This document shows positions 7,647-15,462 of a stretch of DNA of 64,000 nt, in pieces; the stretch's first letter is position 1; every line of letters starts with the position of its first letter. A program made the position numbers and the translations under genes. This stretch comes from JADKIH01 sp031417395. Lineage in GTDB: Bacteria; Bacteroidota; Bacteroidia; AKYH767-A; 2013-40CM-41-45. Location: positions 62,001 through 126,000 of the forward strand of contig JANOVM010000030.1 in the NCBI GenBank assembly GCA_031417395.1, in the 5' to 3' direction. Under the pieces are notes generated by a model. The model was not told where the DNA came from. It saw only the letters and a program-made list of their open reading frames with translations, and made no database searches.

Positions 7647-10004
7647 TTATTCTTTTAAAGTAGTTTTAGCAATTTTCAATTCCTGATCAAATAGCAATTG
7701 CGTCATGCTGTTTTCATTCTTAAAATAAAAAACACCACCCCAGGTATAAACGATTTTTTGGTAGTTAAAAGCATTACCTTCCTTTTTTACAACAGTTCTG
7801 TATATGACCCTGTTGTTCTCCGTTACGGTTTCTTCTGTTACGCCTTCTCTATAATCTGAATCTCTAATTTTAGGGATTGCAGCAACAGGTTTAGGAGGCG
7901 GTGTTGCAGCCTTTTCTTCAGTCTTATTACTTTTGCCAAGCATTTGCTTTTGAGCTTCAATTTCAGCCAAGACCTTAGCCTTCTTCTGTGCTTCTTTTTT
8001 TTCTAATTCAATGCGTTGAATGGCTAATATTGAATCCTGTTTTGCTTTTTCTTCAGCTTGTTGTCTGCGGCTTTCTAATTCCAACTTTTCTTTCTCTGCA
8101 ACATAAGCGAGTGAGATAGAATCCTTAATAGCTTTCTCTTTCAAAGCAGCAAGTCGTTTATTTTCTTCAGCTTCTTTTACCTTTTGGGCTTCTTCTTCCT
8201 TTTTTAAAGCAATGGAATCGTTTTGTCTTTTAATTTTTTCTTTGGCCTCTGCCTCTGCCTGAAGTTTGGCTGCTTCATTAGATCGTAGAGTGCTATCTGC
8301 AATAATCCTTTGACGTTCCTTTAATGCAATTGATGCTGCGTTTACTGAATCAAGTCTTTGCTTTTCTTTAATTCGTGCTTCTGCTTCAAGTCGTGATTTT
8401 TCTTCCAATTTAGCCTGAGCAATAGAATCATTAACGAATTTCTCTCTTGCTTTTTGAAGAGATAATTGTTTTTGTTTTTCATCTTCTGCTTGCTTTGCTG
8501 CCAGAGCTGCTTTCGAAATGGAATCCTGTCGTGTTTTCTCGACTTCCTTTAGCCGGGCTTCTTCTTTTTGCTTTAGTTTCTGTTCGTCAATTTTTACCTG
8601 GGCCAATGAATCTGAAACTACTTTTTCCCTTGCCTTTTGGAGCGCTAAAAGTTTCTGAGCTTCAAGTTCTGATTTTTTAGCTTCTGCCAGTGCTTTAGAC
8701 AATGAATCTTGTCTGGCTTTTTCAAGTTCTTTGAGGCGAGCTTGTTCTTGCAGCTTTTGACGTTCTTCATCAACTTTAACCTGAGCAATAGAATCAGCAA
8801 CAAATTTCTCTCTTGCTTTTTGTAAAGCTTGTTGCTTTTGCAATTCCAATTCAGCTTTTTTGGCATCAGCCTGAACCCTTGCAAGGGAATCCTGTCTGGT
8901 TTTTTCCTGTTCTTTTTGTCTGGCTAGCTCCAGTTGTTTCTGCTTTTGTTCTTCAATCTTAGCCTGAGCAATTGAGTCAGCAACAAGTTTTTCTCTGGCT
9001 TTCATAGCAGCATTTACTCCTGCAATGGAATCGAGACGTTGTTTTTCCAGAGCTTTTAGATCTGCTTCTTTCTTATTTTTAGCAGCAATTTCTTCTTTTA
9101 CACGATTGATAGAATCGAGTCTGTTTTTTTCCGATAATGCTCTGGCCATTGAATCCTGACTAGTCTTTTCTTTGGCAAGTCGAAGCGCTTCAAGTCTACT
9201 TGCTTCTTTTTCAGCTTTGCTAATAGAATCCTGTTTGTTTTTTTCAGCAATTTCAGCGGCTACTTTAGCTTTAGATTCAGCAAGATTAATGCTATCCTGG
9301 CGGGCTTTTTCTTTAGCAGCCAATGCTTCGGCAGCCTTAGCAGATGCAAAAGCACGATCGAGTGAATCTTTTTTTGCTTTTTCCTTCTCTGCTTTTTCTA
9401 TTTGTAATTTAGCATTACGTTCTTTCACTCTTACAAGAGAATCATTCCATATCTTATTCAATGAGTCGAGGCGCGATTGTTCCAATTTTTTATTTAGTTC
9501 ATAGGCCGATTTTTTTACTAAATCCTGCTCTGACTGAATTTTTTTGGTATAGCTTTCATCGTGCATAAAATTCTCATAGGTGGGATTGTATGCAATTCGG
9601 GCTACAGGCTTTGTCATTACATCATTGGAAGAGGCACCGGCAACGTCACTAATCAGAAAAACATCGAATGGATATTGGTAAATTATATCAGCCTGATCAG
9701 GAGGAAGCTTTGTATTGAATTCAACCAACTTTGTAACAAGACCGTCTTTTGTAAATTTAATAGTATAGTTTTTCTGGAGAATCAGATTAAAGGTAAAAGA
9801 ACCATTATCTTTTGAAACAACCGTTTGAGTGGGCACTCCCTCACCCTGAATGATAATATTGACACCGCCAACGGGGTTTTTATCATTCTTTATTTTTCCA
9901 TCGATTTCAACCCTTCCGGTGACCTGGGCAATAAGGTCTATGGAAAACAGTGAAAAAAAGCAATAAAATAGCAGTGGTAAATACTTTCCCCGGAAATGAT
10001 TCAT
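7647..10004 (-). CDS. secreted coiled-coil protein with DSI-rich repeats and an N-terminal CarboxypepD_reg-like domain
   Basis: This is a 785-residue exported protein of unknown function. Seen: a signal peptide (residues 1-26, ending LIAQ), a beta-sandwich region at about 28-120 resembling carboxypeptidase regulatory-like domains (GGVNIIIQGEG, DNGSFTFNL), then about 500 residues of highly charged Lys/Glu/Ala/Gln sequence predicted as a long coiled coil. This section is punctuated by R/K-x-DS-I/L motifs every 20-35 residues. Residues 332 to about 566 form three and a half 61-residue repeats. The last 90 residues are a separate small domain (YRTVVKKEGNAFNYQKIVYTW). A perfect -7 box lies at 10041-10048. 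A structural periplasmic or envelope-spanning role is plausible but unproven. Confidence 0.85.
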   Translation of the reverse strand: MNHFRGKYLPLLFYCFFSLFSIDLIAQVTGRVEIDGKIKNDKNPVGGVNIIIQGEGVPTQTVVSKDNGSFTFNLILQKNYTIKFTKDGLVTKLVEFNTKLPPDQADIIYQYPFDVFLISDVAGASSNDVMTKPVARIAYNPTYENFMHDESYTKKIQSEQDLVKKSAYELNKKLEQSRLDSLNKIWNDSLVRVKERNAKLQIEKAEKEKAKKDSLDRAFASAKAAEALAAKEKARQDSINLAESKAKVAAEIAEKNKQDSISKAEKEASRLEALRLAKEKTSQDSMARALSEKNRLDSINRVKEEIAAKNKKEADLKALEKQRLDSIAGVNAAMKAREKLVADSIAQAKIEEQKQKQLELARQKEQEKTRQDSLARVQADAKKAELELQKQQALQKAREKFVADSIAQVKVDEERQKLQEQARLKELEKARQDSLSKALAEAKKSELEAQKLLALQKAREKVVSDSLAQVKIDEQKLKQKEEARLKEVEKTRQDSISKAALAAKQAEDEKQKQLSLQKAREKFVNDSIAQAKLEEKSRLEAEARIKEKQRLDSVNAASIALKERQRIIADSTLRSNEAAKLQAEAEAKEKIKRQNDSIALKKEEEAQKVKEAEENKRLAALKEKAIKDSISLAYVAEKEKLELESRRQQAEEKAKQDSILAIQRIELEKKEAQKKAKVLAEIEAQKQMLGKSNKTEEKAATPPPKPVAAIPKIRDSDYREGVTEETVTENNRVIYRTVVKKEGNAFNYQKIVYTWGGVFYFKNENSMTQLLFDQELKIAKTTLKE
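8307..9011 (-). repeat. 183-bp in-frame tandem repeats inside the coiled-coil gene
   Basis: About 3.5 copies of a 61-codon unit begin QKAREKxVxDSxAQ and contain a second RQDS motif about 32 residues later. Unit starts are near residues 332, 393, 454 and 515. Copies 2 and 3 are the most alike. The last copy is truncated. Confidence 0.8.
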
Positions 10005-10040
10005 GGAAGTTAAAACGGAATTTATTATTTTATATTCTTA

Positions 10041-10048
10041 CAAAGGTA
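10041..10048 (-). promoter_or_regulatory. -7 promoter box of the coiled-coil gene
   Basis: The minus strand reads TACCTTTG, a perfect TAnnTTTG box, 37 bp upstream of the ATG at 10004. The -33 element is not clear. Confidence 0.6.
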
Positions 10049-10120
10049 AGCCAACAGTTTCACAATAAGAAGTTTTGGTTAAATAATTGATTAGAAAAAA
10101 ACATTTTTATTAAAAATCTA

Positions 10121-10987
10121 TTATGATTGAAAAATCATATTAGCCATTTCTCCTGCCTTAAAATAATAATCCTGATTTAAACCGAGCGGTTCCGTTCCTC
10201 CAAAATAACTCACGATATTTTCTGTAGCGAGATTACCCACTAAATGGTCATCAGCCATAGGGCAGCCACCTATGCCTTTAAAAGCTGCATCAAAACGCCT
10301 GCATCCGCTTTTTACTGCAGCATCAACTTTTTCAAACCATGAAGCAGGGTTGCTATGCAGATGAGCTCCAAAATCTATATTCTTAAAAGAAGGAATGAGG
10401 TTTGAAAAAAGATGGTTAATATTCTCAGGGTTGCTAACACCAATTGTATCGGCAATAGAAATGGTTTTTATGCCCAGGGTGTGTAATCGATTGACCCAGT
10501 GAATGACAATATCGGAATTCCATTTTTCATGATATGGATTACCAAAACCCATGGAAATGTATATGAGAAGTTCCTTTTTATTGGCAATGCATAACGATTG
10601 AATTTCCTCTACTCTTTCAAGAGATTCTGCTATAGTAGAATTTGTATTTCTTTTCTGAAATTCCTCTGAAATTGAAAATGGAAAACCTAAATACGAAATA
10701 TGTTCAAAAGCAACAGCTTCTTTTGCTCCTCTTACATTGGCAATGATTGCTAACAATTTGGTTTTTGTTTCAGAGAGGTCCAATTTCTCCAAAACCTGCC
10801 TGGTATCGCGCAATTGAGGAATAGCCTTTTCAGATACAAACGAGCCGAAATCAAGCACATCAAAACCAACCTTTAACAAGGTATTGAGATAAGAAGTCTT
10901 TTTTTCAACAGGAATATATTCTGACCAGCCTTGCATAGCATCACGGGGACATTCTATTAAGCAAATATTCTTATTATTTGGGAGCAT
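10121..10987 (-). CDS. hydroxymethylglutaryl-CoA lyase
   Basis: This is a 288-residue TIM-barrel enzyme of the HMGL-like family, which cleaves HMG-CoA to acetoacetate and acetyl-CoA in leucine and ketone-body catabolism. Seen: the N-terminal LIECPRDAMQG with the catalytic Arg-Asp pair, DFGSFVS, then SIADTIG, the metal-binding GAHLHSNP (HxH) and the signature GIGGCPMADD carrying the catalytic cysteine. Homocitrate and isopropylmalate synthases share the barrel but are longer, and the GxGGCP motif supports a lyase. The gene is divergent from the TPR gene at 11202; 154 bp of AT-rich DNA upstream holds both promoters. Confidence 0.92.
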   Translation of the reverse strand: MLPNNKNICLIECPRDAMQGWSEYIPVEKKTSYLNTLLKVGFDVLDFGSFVSEKAIPQLRDTRQVLEKLDLSETKTKLLAIIANVRGAKEAVAFEHISYLGFPFSISEEFQKRNTNSTIAESLERVEEIQSLCIANKKELLIYISMGFGNPYHEKWNSDIVIHWVNRLHTLGIKTISIADTIGVSNPENINHLFSNLIPSFKNIDFGAHLHSNPASWFEKVDAAVKSGCRRFDAAFKGIGGCPMADDHLVGNLATENIVSYFGGTEPLGLNQDYYFKAGEMANMIFQS

Positions 10988-11141
10988 TTGAGTTTGTTAT
11001 TAGTATGTCAATAGCCTCTACAACTATTTCCTTTTCAAGCAAGAGAATACATTTTTTTCATTTTTTTACTAAAAAAGGATACAAAACTAAGATTTTTAAC
11101 ACTTTAAATGTTTAAAAAAAAATAAGATCTGCATATTTGAA

Positions 11142-11171
11142 TTGCCAATTTCGGAAAAAAAACTAATTTTG
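11142..11171 (+). promoter_or_regulatory. Bacteroidota -33/-7 promoter of the TPR gene
   Basis: TTG at 11142-11144, a 19-bp spacer, then TAATTTTG at 11164-11171, a perfect TAnnTTTG -7 box. This places the transcription start just before the ATG at 11202 and rules out the upstream TTG at 11142 as a start codon. Confidence 0.75.
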
Positions 11172-11201
11172 CATCCTCATTTAAAAACCCAATGCCCAAT
11201 C

Positions 11202-11882
11202 ATGGCTGAAAGCACGCAGGATCAGGAATTTATAGTAACGGAAGCGCTAGGTAAAACAGAGCACTTTATCGTTCAAAACAAAAAAAGTTTAACAATTATT
11301 TTCGGAGCCCTTCTTTTGGCAGTCGGAGGTTACTTTTTTTACCAAATGGTTTATGTTTCAGGTAAAGAAAAGGAAGCTCAGTCTTTACTTTTTCATGCCG
11401 AATCGTATTTAAACTCTGATTCATTGAAATTAGCCATTAATGGTGATGGTAATAATCCCGGATTAGAAGAAATTGCTGACCAGTATGGTGTAAGTCCATC
11501 AGGAAATCTTGCCCGTTACTATTTAGGTATGGCATACCTTAAATTAAAGGATTACGACAAAGCTATTGAAGCCTTGAGAAGCTTTGATGCAAAAGATCAG
11601 GTTACCGGTGCTTTGGTATACGGTGCTTTAGGTGATGCTTACAGTGAAAAGAAAGAGATGGATGAAGCAATTTCTTATTATGAAAAAGCCGTTTCAGAAA
11701 ACCCCAATAATTTCACTACTCCAATTATGATGATGAAACTCGCTATTGCTTATGAAACTAAAAGCGATTACAATGGAGCAAAAGAAGTTTATTCCAGATT
11801 AAAAAAGGAATATCCAACTTCCAGCGAAGGTGTTCAGGCTGATAAATTTATTGCTCGCGCTGAAGGAATGCTTTCTAAGTAA
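11202..11882 (+). CDS. membrane-anchored tetratricopeptide repeat protein
   Basis: This protein of about 226 residues starts at the ATG MAESTQDQEF. The longer frame from 11142 is rejected because its TTG is the -33 promoter element. Seen: a soluble N-terminal stretch, one membrane helix at about residues 34-54 (LTIIFGALLLAVGGYFFYQM), then three or four TPR-type helix pairs (ARYYLGMAYLKLKDYDKAIEAL, YGALGDAYSEKKEMDEAISYY, LAIAYETKSDYNGAKEVY). It resembles the YfgM/YbgF-like TPR proteins that face the periplasm as interaction scaffolds. The partner is unknown. It is followed by a terminator and ribH. Confidence 0.88.
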   Translation: MAESTQDQEFIVTEALGKTEHFIVQNKKSLTIIFGALLLAVGGYFFYQMVYVSGKEKEAQSLLFHAESYLNSDSLKLAINGDGNNPGLEEIADQYGVSPSGNLARYYLGMAYLKLKDYDKAIEALRSFDAKDQVTGALVYGALGDAYSEKKEMDEAISYYEKAVSENPNNFTTPIMMMKLAIAYETKSDYNGAKEVYSRLKKEYPTSSEGVQADKFIARAEGMLSK

Positions 11883-11911
11883 AAGCAAACCATTTCTGAT
11901 ATTGTTTATGC

Positions 11912-11950
11912 ACTCCGGAAAAATAAATCCGGCGATTCGGAGTTTTTTTT
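11912..11950 (+). terminator. intrinsic terminator after the TPR gene
   Basis: Stem ACTCCG (11912-11917) pairs with CGGAGT (11938-11943), followed by eight Ts. An internal CCGG...CCGG can extend the fold. It separates the TPR gene from ribH. Confidence 0.7.
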
Positions 11951-11968
11951 CTATTCTTATTTTACTGA

Positions 11969-12463
11969 ATGTCTTCCTCTTATAAAAATCTTTCTGCTTT
12001 TGACGGTAATTCATTACCGGATGCTTCCGGCATGCGCTTTGGAATCGTAGTTTCTGAATGGAACACAGAAATAACAGAGGCACTCTTTAATGGAGCAAAA
12101 GATGTTCTGAAAAAGTCAGGATGCAAAAATGAAAACATTTTCAGACTCAATGTTCCGGGTAGTTTTGAATTACCTCTGGGTGCTAAATGGCTTCTTGAAG
12201 GACAGTCGCCGGATGCTGTAATTTGCATTGGATGCGTCATTCAGGGTGAAACCAGGCATTTTGATTTTATTTGTCAGGCCGTTTCGGAGGCAATAATGCA
12301 ATTGGGACTTGAATATAACACTCCCGTTATTTTTGGCGTTCTTACTCCTCAGAACATGCAGCAGGCTTTAGACCGCGCGGGAGGCAAACATGGAAATAAA
12401 GGTGTGGAAGCGGCTGTTACTGCTATTAAAATGGTGCAGCTAAAGCGTAGAAATACGAATTAG
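11969..12463 (+). CDS. ribH: 6,7-dimethyl-8-ribityllumazine synthase
   Basis: This is the penultimate enzyme of riboflavin synthesis. It condenses ribitylaminouracil with dihydroxybutanone phosphate and forms a capsid-like assembly in the cytoplasm. Seen: FGIVVSEWNTEITEAL, the NVPGSFELP substrate loop, CIGCVIQGETRHFDFIC with the catalytic His, and PVIFGVLTPQNMQQALDRAGGKHGNKG. The length, 164 residues, is normal. No FMN riboswitch is visible upstream. It ends 14 bp from the convergent T9SS gene. Confidence 0.97.
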   Translation: MSSSYKNLSAFDGNSLPDASGMRFGIVVSEWNTEITEALFNGAKDVLKKSGCKNENIFRLNVPGSFELPLGAKWLLEGQSPDAVICIGCVIQGETRHFDFICQAVSEAIMQLGLEYNTPVIFGVLTPQNMQQALDRAGGKHGNKGVEAAVTAIKMVQLKRRNTN

Positions 12464-12477
12464 ATTTGGAATAAATT

Positions 12478-13572
12478 TTATTCTTTATGAATATACACCG
12501 GGCGGGTTATGACAGAATTCCCGGCTTTCAGGGAAAAGAAATAATTTCCGGAAGCTAAATTATAAGGTGATAAATCAAAAACGCCTGACTTCTCCCCTAT
12601 TGTTTGAAAATCTTCATTCTTAGTAAATATAGTGCGACCAACTGCAGTCATAAGTTCATACGATACATTAGATTTTTTATTCAGGTTATAGCGCGCAAAG
12701 AGAAAGTCGGTAGCAGGATTTGGAAAAAGCACCAGGTCGCCGGATAACGTTTCTAATTCATTAATTGCAGTTAAACGTATGGAATCCTGGTAAAGAATTT
12801 GAGTAATTGCATTGTTTGCACTCGTATTAATTTGAAGTAAAGGAAGTCCGAATCCTGCGCCAAGCCATTTAAATTCCTTTGTTGTGATTAATGGTCCATT
12901 AAAGCCAAAACTAGGGTTATCCAAATGAATACTATCACGTTCAGTTATGATGGACATTATGCGTAAAACATTGAATGTTCCAAAAGGAGTTTGTAGAGTC
13001 CCCCATCCATCAACAACGTTATGTCTTGTTTTCTTAGCTTTAAAATAGACTCCAAGTGTAGAAGCAAGGTCGATAGAATATTCATAAGCACTAGAATCTT
13101 CATCATTGAATTTCAATGGGAATTTATATAAAATATCAGCAGGAGAATAAGCAATTGGCAGTGGAATACTGTTTACCGTTGCACCAAATCCTGTTTGAGT
13201 AAAACTATTGTTGGTATTATTATAAAAATTATAGACATCACTTAATCCCGGCAAACCAAGTCCTAGTTGAGCATTTGCCCCCTTTGTCGCCTGGTCGGAT
13301 GGATAAAGGAATGAGAAATAAACACTAAAAGCGACGTTTGTTGAAGCAACACTAAAAATCGTATCAATCCTTTGGTTGGTTCTACCAAGCTGGGAATAGT
13401 CCCATGTATAATTAGCACCGGTAGCGACAGGGTCAATTCCCGGGAAAGAACTACCTATACTAAGTACAAAAGTATCACCGGCATTCGTCAGGTCTTGAGT
13501 CCTAATCGTATCTTGTGCAAAGGATGAAAATGCAGGATAGAAAAGTAAAAAAATAAGTATGATTTTTCTCAT
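12478..13572 (-). CDS. secreted protein with T9SS type A sorting domain
   Basis: This is a 364-residue protein with a signal peptide (residues 1-19, ending SSFA) and a C-terminal T9SS sorting domain from about residue 280 (LVLFPNPATDFL ... GNYFFSLKAGNSVITRPVYIHK). The middle, beta-rich part (YTWDYSQLGR, QTPFGTFNVLRI) contains no enzyme motif. Its pattern is common in Bacteroidota secreted proteins of unknown role. It is expected to cross the outer membrane by the type IX system. A good -33/-7 promoter lies at 13594-13625. Confidence 0.88.
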   Translation of the reverse strand: MRKIILIFLLFYPAFSSFAQDTIRTQDLTNAGDTFVLSIGSSFPGIDPVATGANYTWDYSQLGRTNQRIDTIFSVASTNVAFSVYFSFLYPSDQATKGANAQLGLGLPGLSDVYNFYNNTNNSFTQTGFGATVNSIPLPIAYSPADILYKFPLKFNDEDSSAYEYSIDLASTLGVYFKAKKTRHNVVDGWGTLQTPFGTFNVLRIMSIITERDSIHLDNPSFGFNGPLITTKEFKWLGAGFGLPLLQINTSANNAITQILYQDSIRLTAINELETLSGDLVLFPNPATDFLFARYNLNKKSNVSYELMTAVGRTIFTKNEDFQTIGEKSGVFDLSPYNLASGNYFFSLKAGNSVITRPVYIHKE

Positions 13573-13593
13573 GGCTTTATAGTTGATTTTTTA

Positions 13594-13625
13594 TAAAAAT
13601 AGTTGATTTACTTTAATAAAGCAAA
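13594..13625 (-). promoter_or_regulatory. -33/-7 promoter of the 12478-13572 gene
   Basis: Read on the minus strand: TTTG (plus 13622-13625), a 20-bp spacer, then TATTTTTA (plus 13594-13601), 7 of 8 matches to TAnnTTTG with a consensus -33 at the right distance, 22 bp before the ATG. Confidence 0.65.
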
Positions 13626-13835
13626 TGCCATTATGGGCAAATTAATTGAAGAAAAAATTAGTCAATCACCCAACTATTCAAACGATAGCCTACTCTCTAA
13701 TACTTTGGAAAGGCATAAAAAACAAACTAAATGTCAAAGTTGATAAATATCAATCTTTTGTAATAACGAAAAGGAATACGCTTATAAAAAGATACTAATT
13801 TTATAGCTGTTTTTTCATTCATCCCAAAAACAGAT

Positions 13836-13843
13836 TATTTTTG
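13836..13843 (+). promoter_or_regulatory. -7 promoter box of the 13905 gene
   Basis: TATTTTTG, a perfect TAnnTTTG match, 61 bp upstream of the ATG. No clear -33 element. Confidence 0.55.
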
Positions 13844-13904
13844 GTTCTTTGAATAAAATCTGAAACTATTCAATCACTATACAAACTAATAAGAAACAAT
13901 AAAC

Positions 13905-15209
13905 ATGATTAAGAAACTAATTTTTACAATTATTCCATTGGCTGCACTAGTAATACTGAGCAGCAGCACTATGAGCGATAATGGCAAAGCAGGTCGCACG
14001 GGTGCTCCCGGTGAGCAAAACTGTACCAATGGCTGCCATAACTCTTATACAATTAATTCGGGTACGGGTTCAATTAGTATATCATGTATGGGAATGCCTA
14101 CAAATCAATACACACCCGGACAAACCTATAATATGAGCGTAACAGTTAGCCAGTCCGGTATTGGTTTGTTTGGCGTAGGAGTTGAAGCTGTAGTTGTAAG
14201 TGATACTAATACAGCAGGATCGTTTCAGATTACTGATTTCGCATCTACACAACTCAAATATACTACTCTTGCAAATAAAGCACGAGTTAATGTAGTACAT
14301 ACCTTAAATGGAGGAGCTTCTTCGAATTCAAAAGTTTTCAATTTTAACTGGACAGCTCCACCGCAAGGAACAGGCGATGTAAAATTCTATTTTGAGGGTG
14401 TTGCAGCAAATGCTAACACTTCTAGTACTGGAGATTGGGTTTACACCGGTATGCAATTATTTACTGAAAGCGGATGCGCTGCTCCGGCACAACCTTCTGC
14501 AATAACAGGTAATTTAAATAACTGTGATGGTTCAAGTGCTCAATATTCTGTTCCTCCTGTTAGTGGAGCAACTACTTATATCTGGACATTGCCTACAGGA
14601 TGGACTACAGCAGGATCTACAACTGAATCTATTTGGGTAAGTGCAATAGGAACATCAGGAGATATAAGTGTAGTCGCAGTTAATTCTTGTGGCAACAGCA
14701 CACCCACATCTTATTTTGTTAACGTTAATCCACTTCCAAACGCAACTATTTCTTATTCAAACGATACACTGTTTTCATTTTATGGCCCCGGTAATCAATG
14801 TCAATGGTATTTAAATGGCAATCCAATAAATGGAGCCACAGGAAATTTTTATGTTCCGGTTGCTAATGGAAATTACTCAGTACGTGTGCTGGATCCGATA
14901 ACTACTTGTACAGGAATTTCTGCTGATTACGCTGTTCTCAATGTTGGAATTAACTCAATTGCATCAAAAAATCAATTACAGGTTTATCCAAATCCGGCTA
15001 ACAACAAAATTGAAATACAGATTCCTGAAAACTTAAAGAATGCTTCACTGACAATATATAATGTTAGCGGACAATCAGTCCTTAGAACAGAAGTGAACGA
15101 ACTTAAAAATTCAATTAATATTTCAGATCTTTCCGAAGGAGTTTATACACTTGTTGCTCAAAAAGGTAATGATAAAACTATAAACAGAATATTAGTTTCC
15201 AGAAACTAA
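13905..15209 (+). CDS. T9SS cargo with choice-of-anchor V-like domain, CxxxCH motif and one PKD-like repeat
   Basis: This is a 434-residue surface or secreted protein. Seen: a signal peptide (about 1-22), then GKAGRTGAPGEQNCTNGCHNS with C40-x3-C44-H45, a haem-c-like motif, inside a beta domain to about residue 195 (YTPGQTYNMSVTV, GLFGVGVEAV, FNFNWTAPP) that matches my memory of the choice-of-anchor V/reeler-like type. One Ig/PKD-like repeat follows at about 197-280 (YIWTLPTGW ... NSCGNS), then a T9SS sorting domain at about 350-434 (LQVYPNPANNKIEIQIP). It is the short paralogue of the next gene. The function is unknown; haem attachment is only suggested by the motif. Confidence 0.85.
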   Translation: MIKKLIFTIIPLAALVILSSSTMSDNGKAGRTGAPGEQNCTNGCHNSYTINSGTGSISISCMGMPTNQYTPGQTYNMSVTVSQSGIGLFGVGVEAVVVSDTNTAGSFQITDFASTQLKYTTLANKARVNVVHTLNGGASSNSKVFNFNWTAPPQGTGDVKFYFEGVAANANTSSTGDWVYTGMQLFTESGCAAPAQPSAITGNLNNCDGSSAQYSVPPVSGATTYIWTLPTGWTTAGSTTESIWVSAIGTSGDISVVAVNSCGNSTPTSYFVNVNPLPNATISYSNDTLFSFYGPGNQCQWYLNGNPINGATGNFYVPVANGNYSVRVLDPITTCTGISADYAVLNVGINSIASKNQLQVYPNPANNKIEIQIPENLKNASLTIYNVSGQSVLRTEVNELKNSINISDLSEGVYTLVAQKGNDKTINRILVSRN

Positions 15210-15231
15210 AAAAGCTTTATAATGAACTTTT

Positions 15232-15259
15232 AAAACCGGTCAAGTGCCGGTTTTTTTTT
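15232..15259 (+). terminator. intrinsic terminator
   Basis: AAAACCGG (15232-15239), a 7-nt loop, CCGGTTTT and a run of nine Ts in total, 23 bp after the stop of the 13905 gene. Confidence 0.85.
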
Positions 15260-15462
15260 AATCTTATGAGAAAAATCATTTTCAACTAAATTTGTCTAGG
15301 TTACCTTTAATTGAAATTCAATATGATTTAAGTATGCCCTTTTCTATGCTCTGTTTGATTTCAAAATCCTTTCATAAAACAAAGGGAATACTTTCTGTCA
15401 TAAATAATAAAAATATCCAAACTATGACTCTAACTTAATCGATAAAACTAATCTCCAATATC

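Larger units (their letters stand above)
13573..13904. other. 332-bp intergenic region with divergent promoters
   Basis: This AT-rich DNA lies between two divergently transcribed T9SS cargo genes. It holds a minus-strand promoter at 13594-13625 and a plus-strand -7 box at 13836-13843. I see no ORF, RNA gene or repeat in the remainder. Confidence 0.6.

Noticed and set aside
9172..9504. 110-codon Ser/Ala-rich frame on the plus strand
   Set aside because: It is the complement of the repeat-rich coiled-coil gene.
11142..11201. N-terminal extension of the TPR protein
   Set aside because: The TTG is a -33 promoter element and the predicted transcription start is downstream of it.
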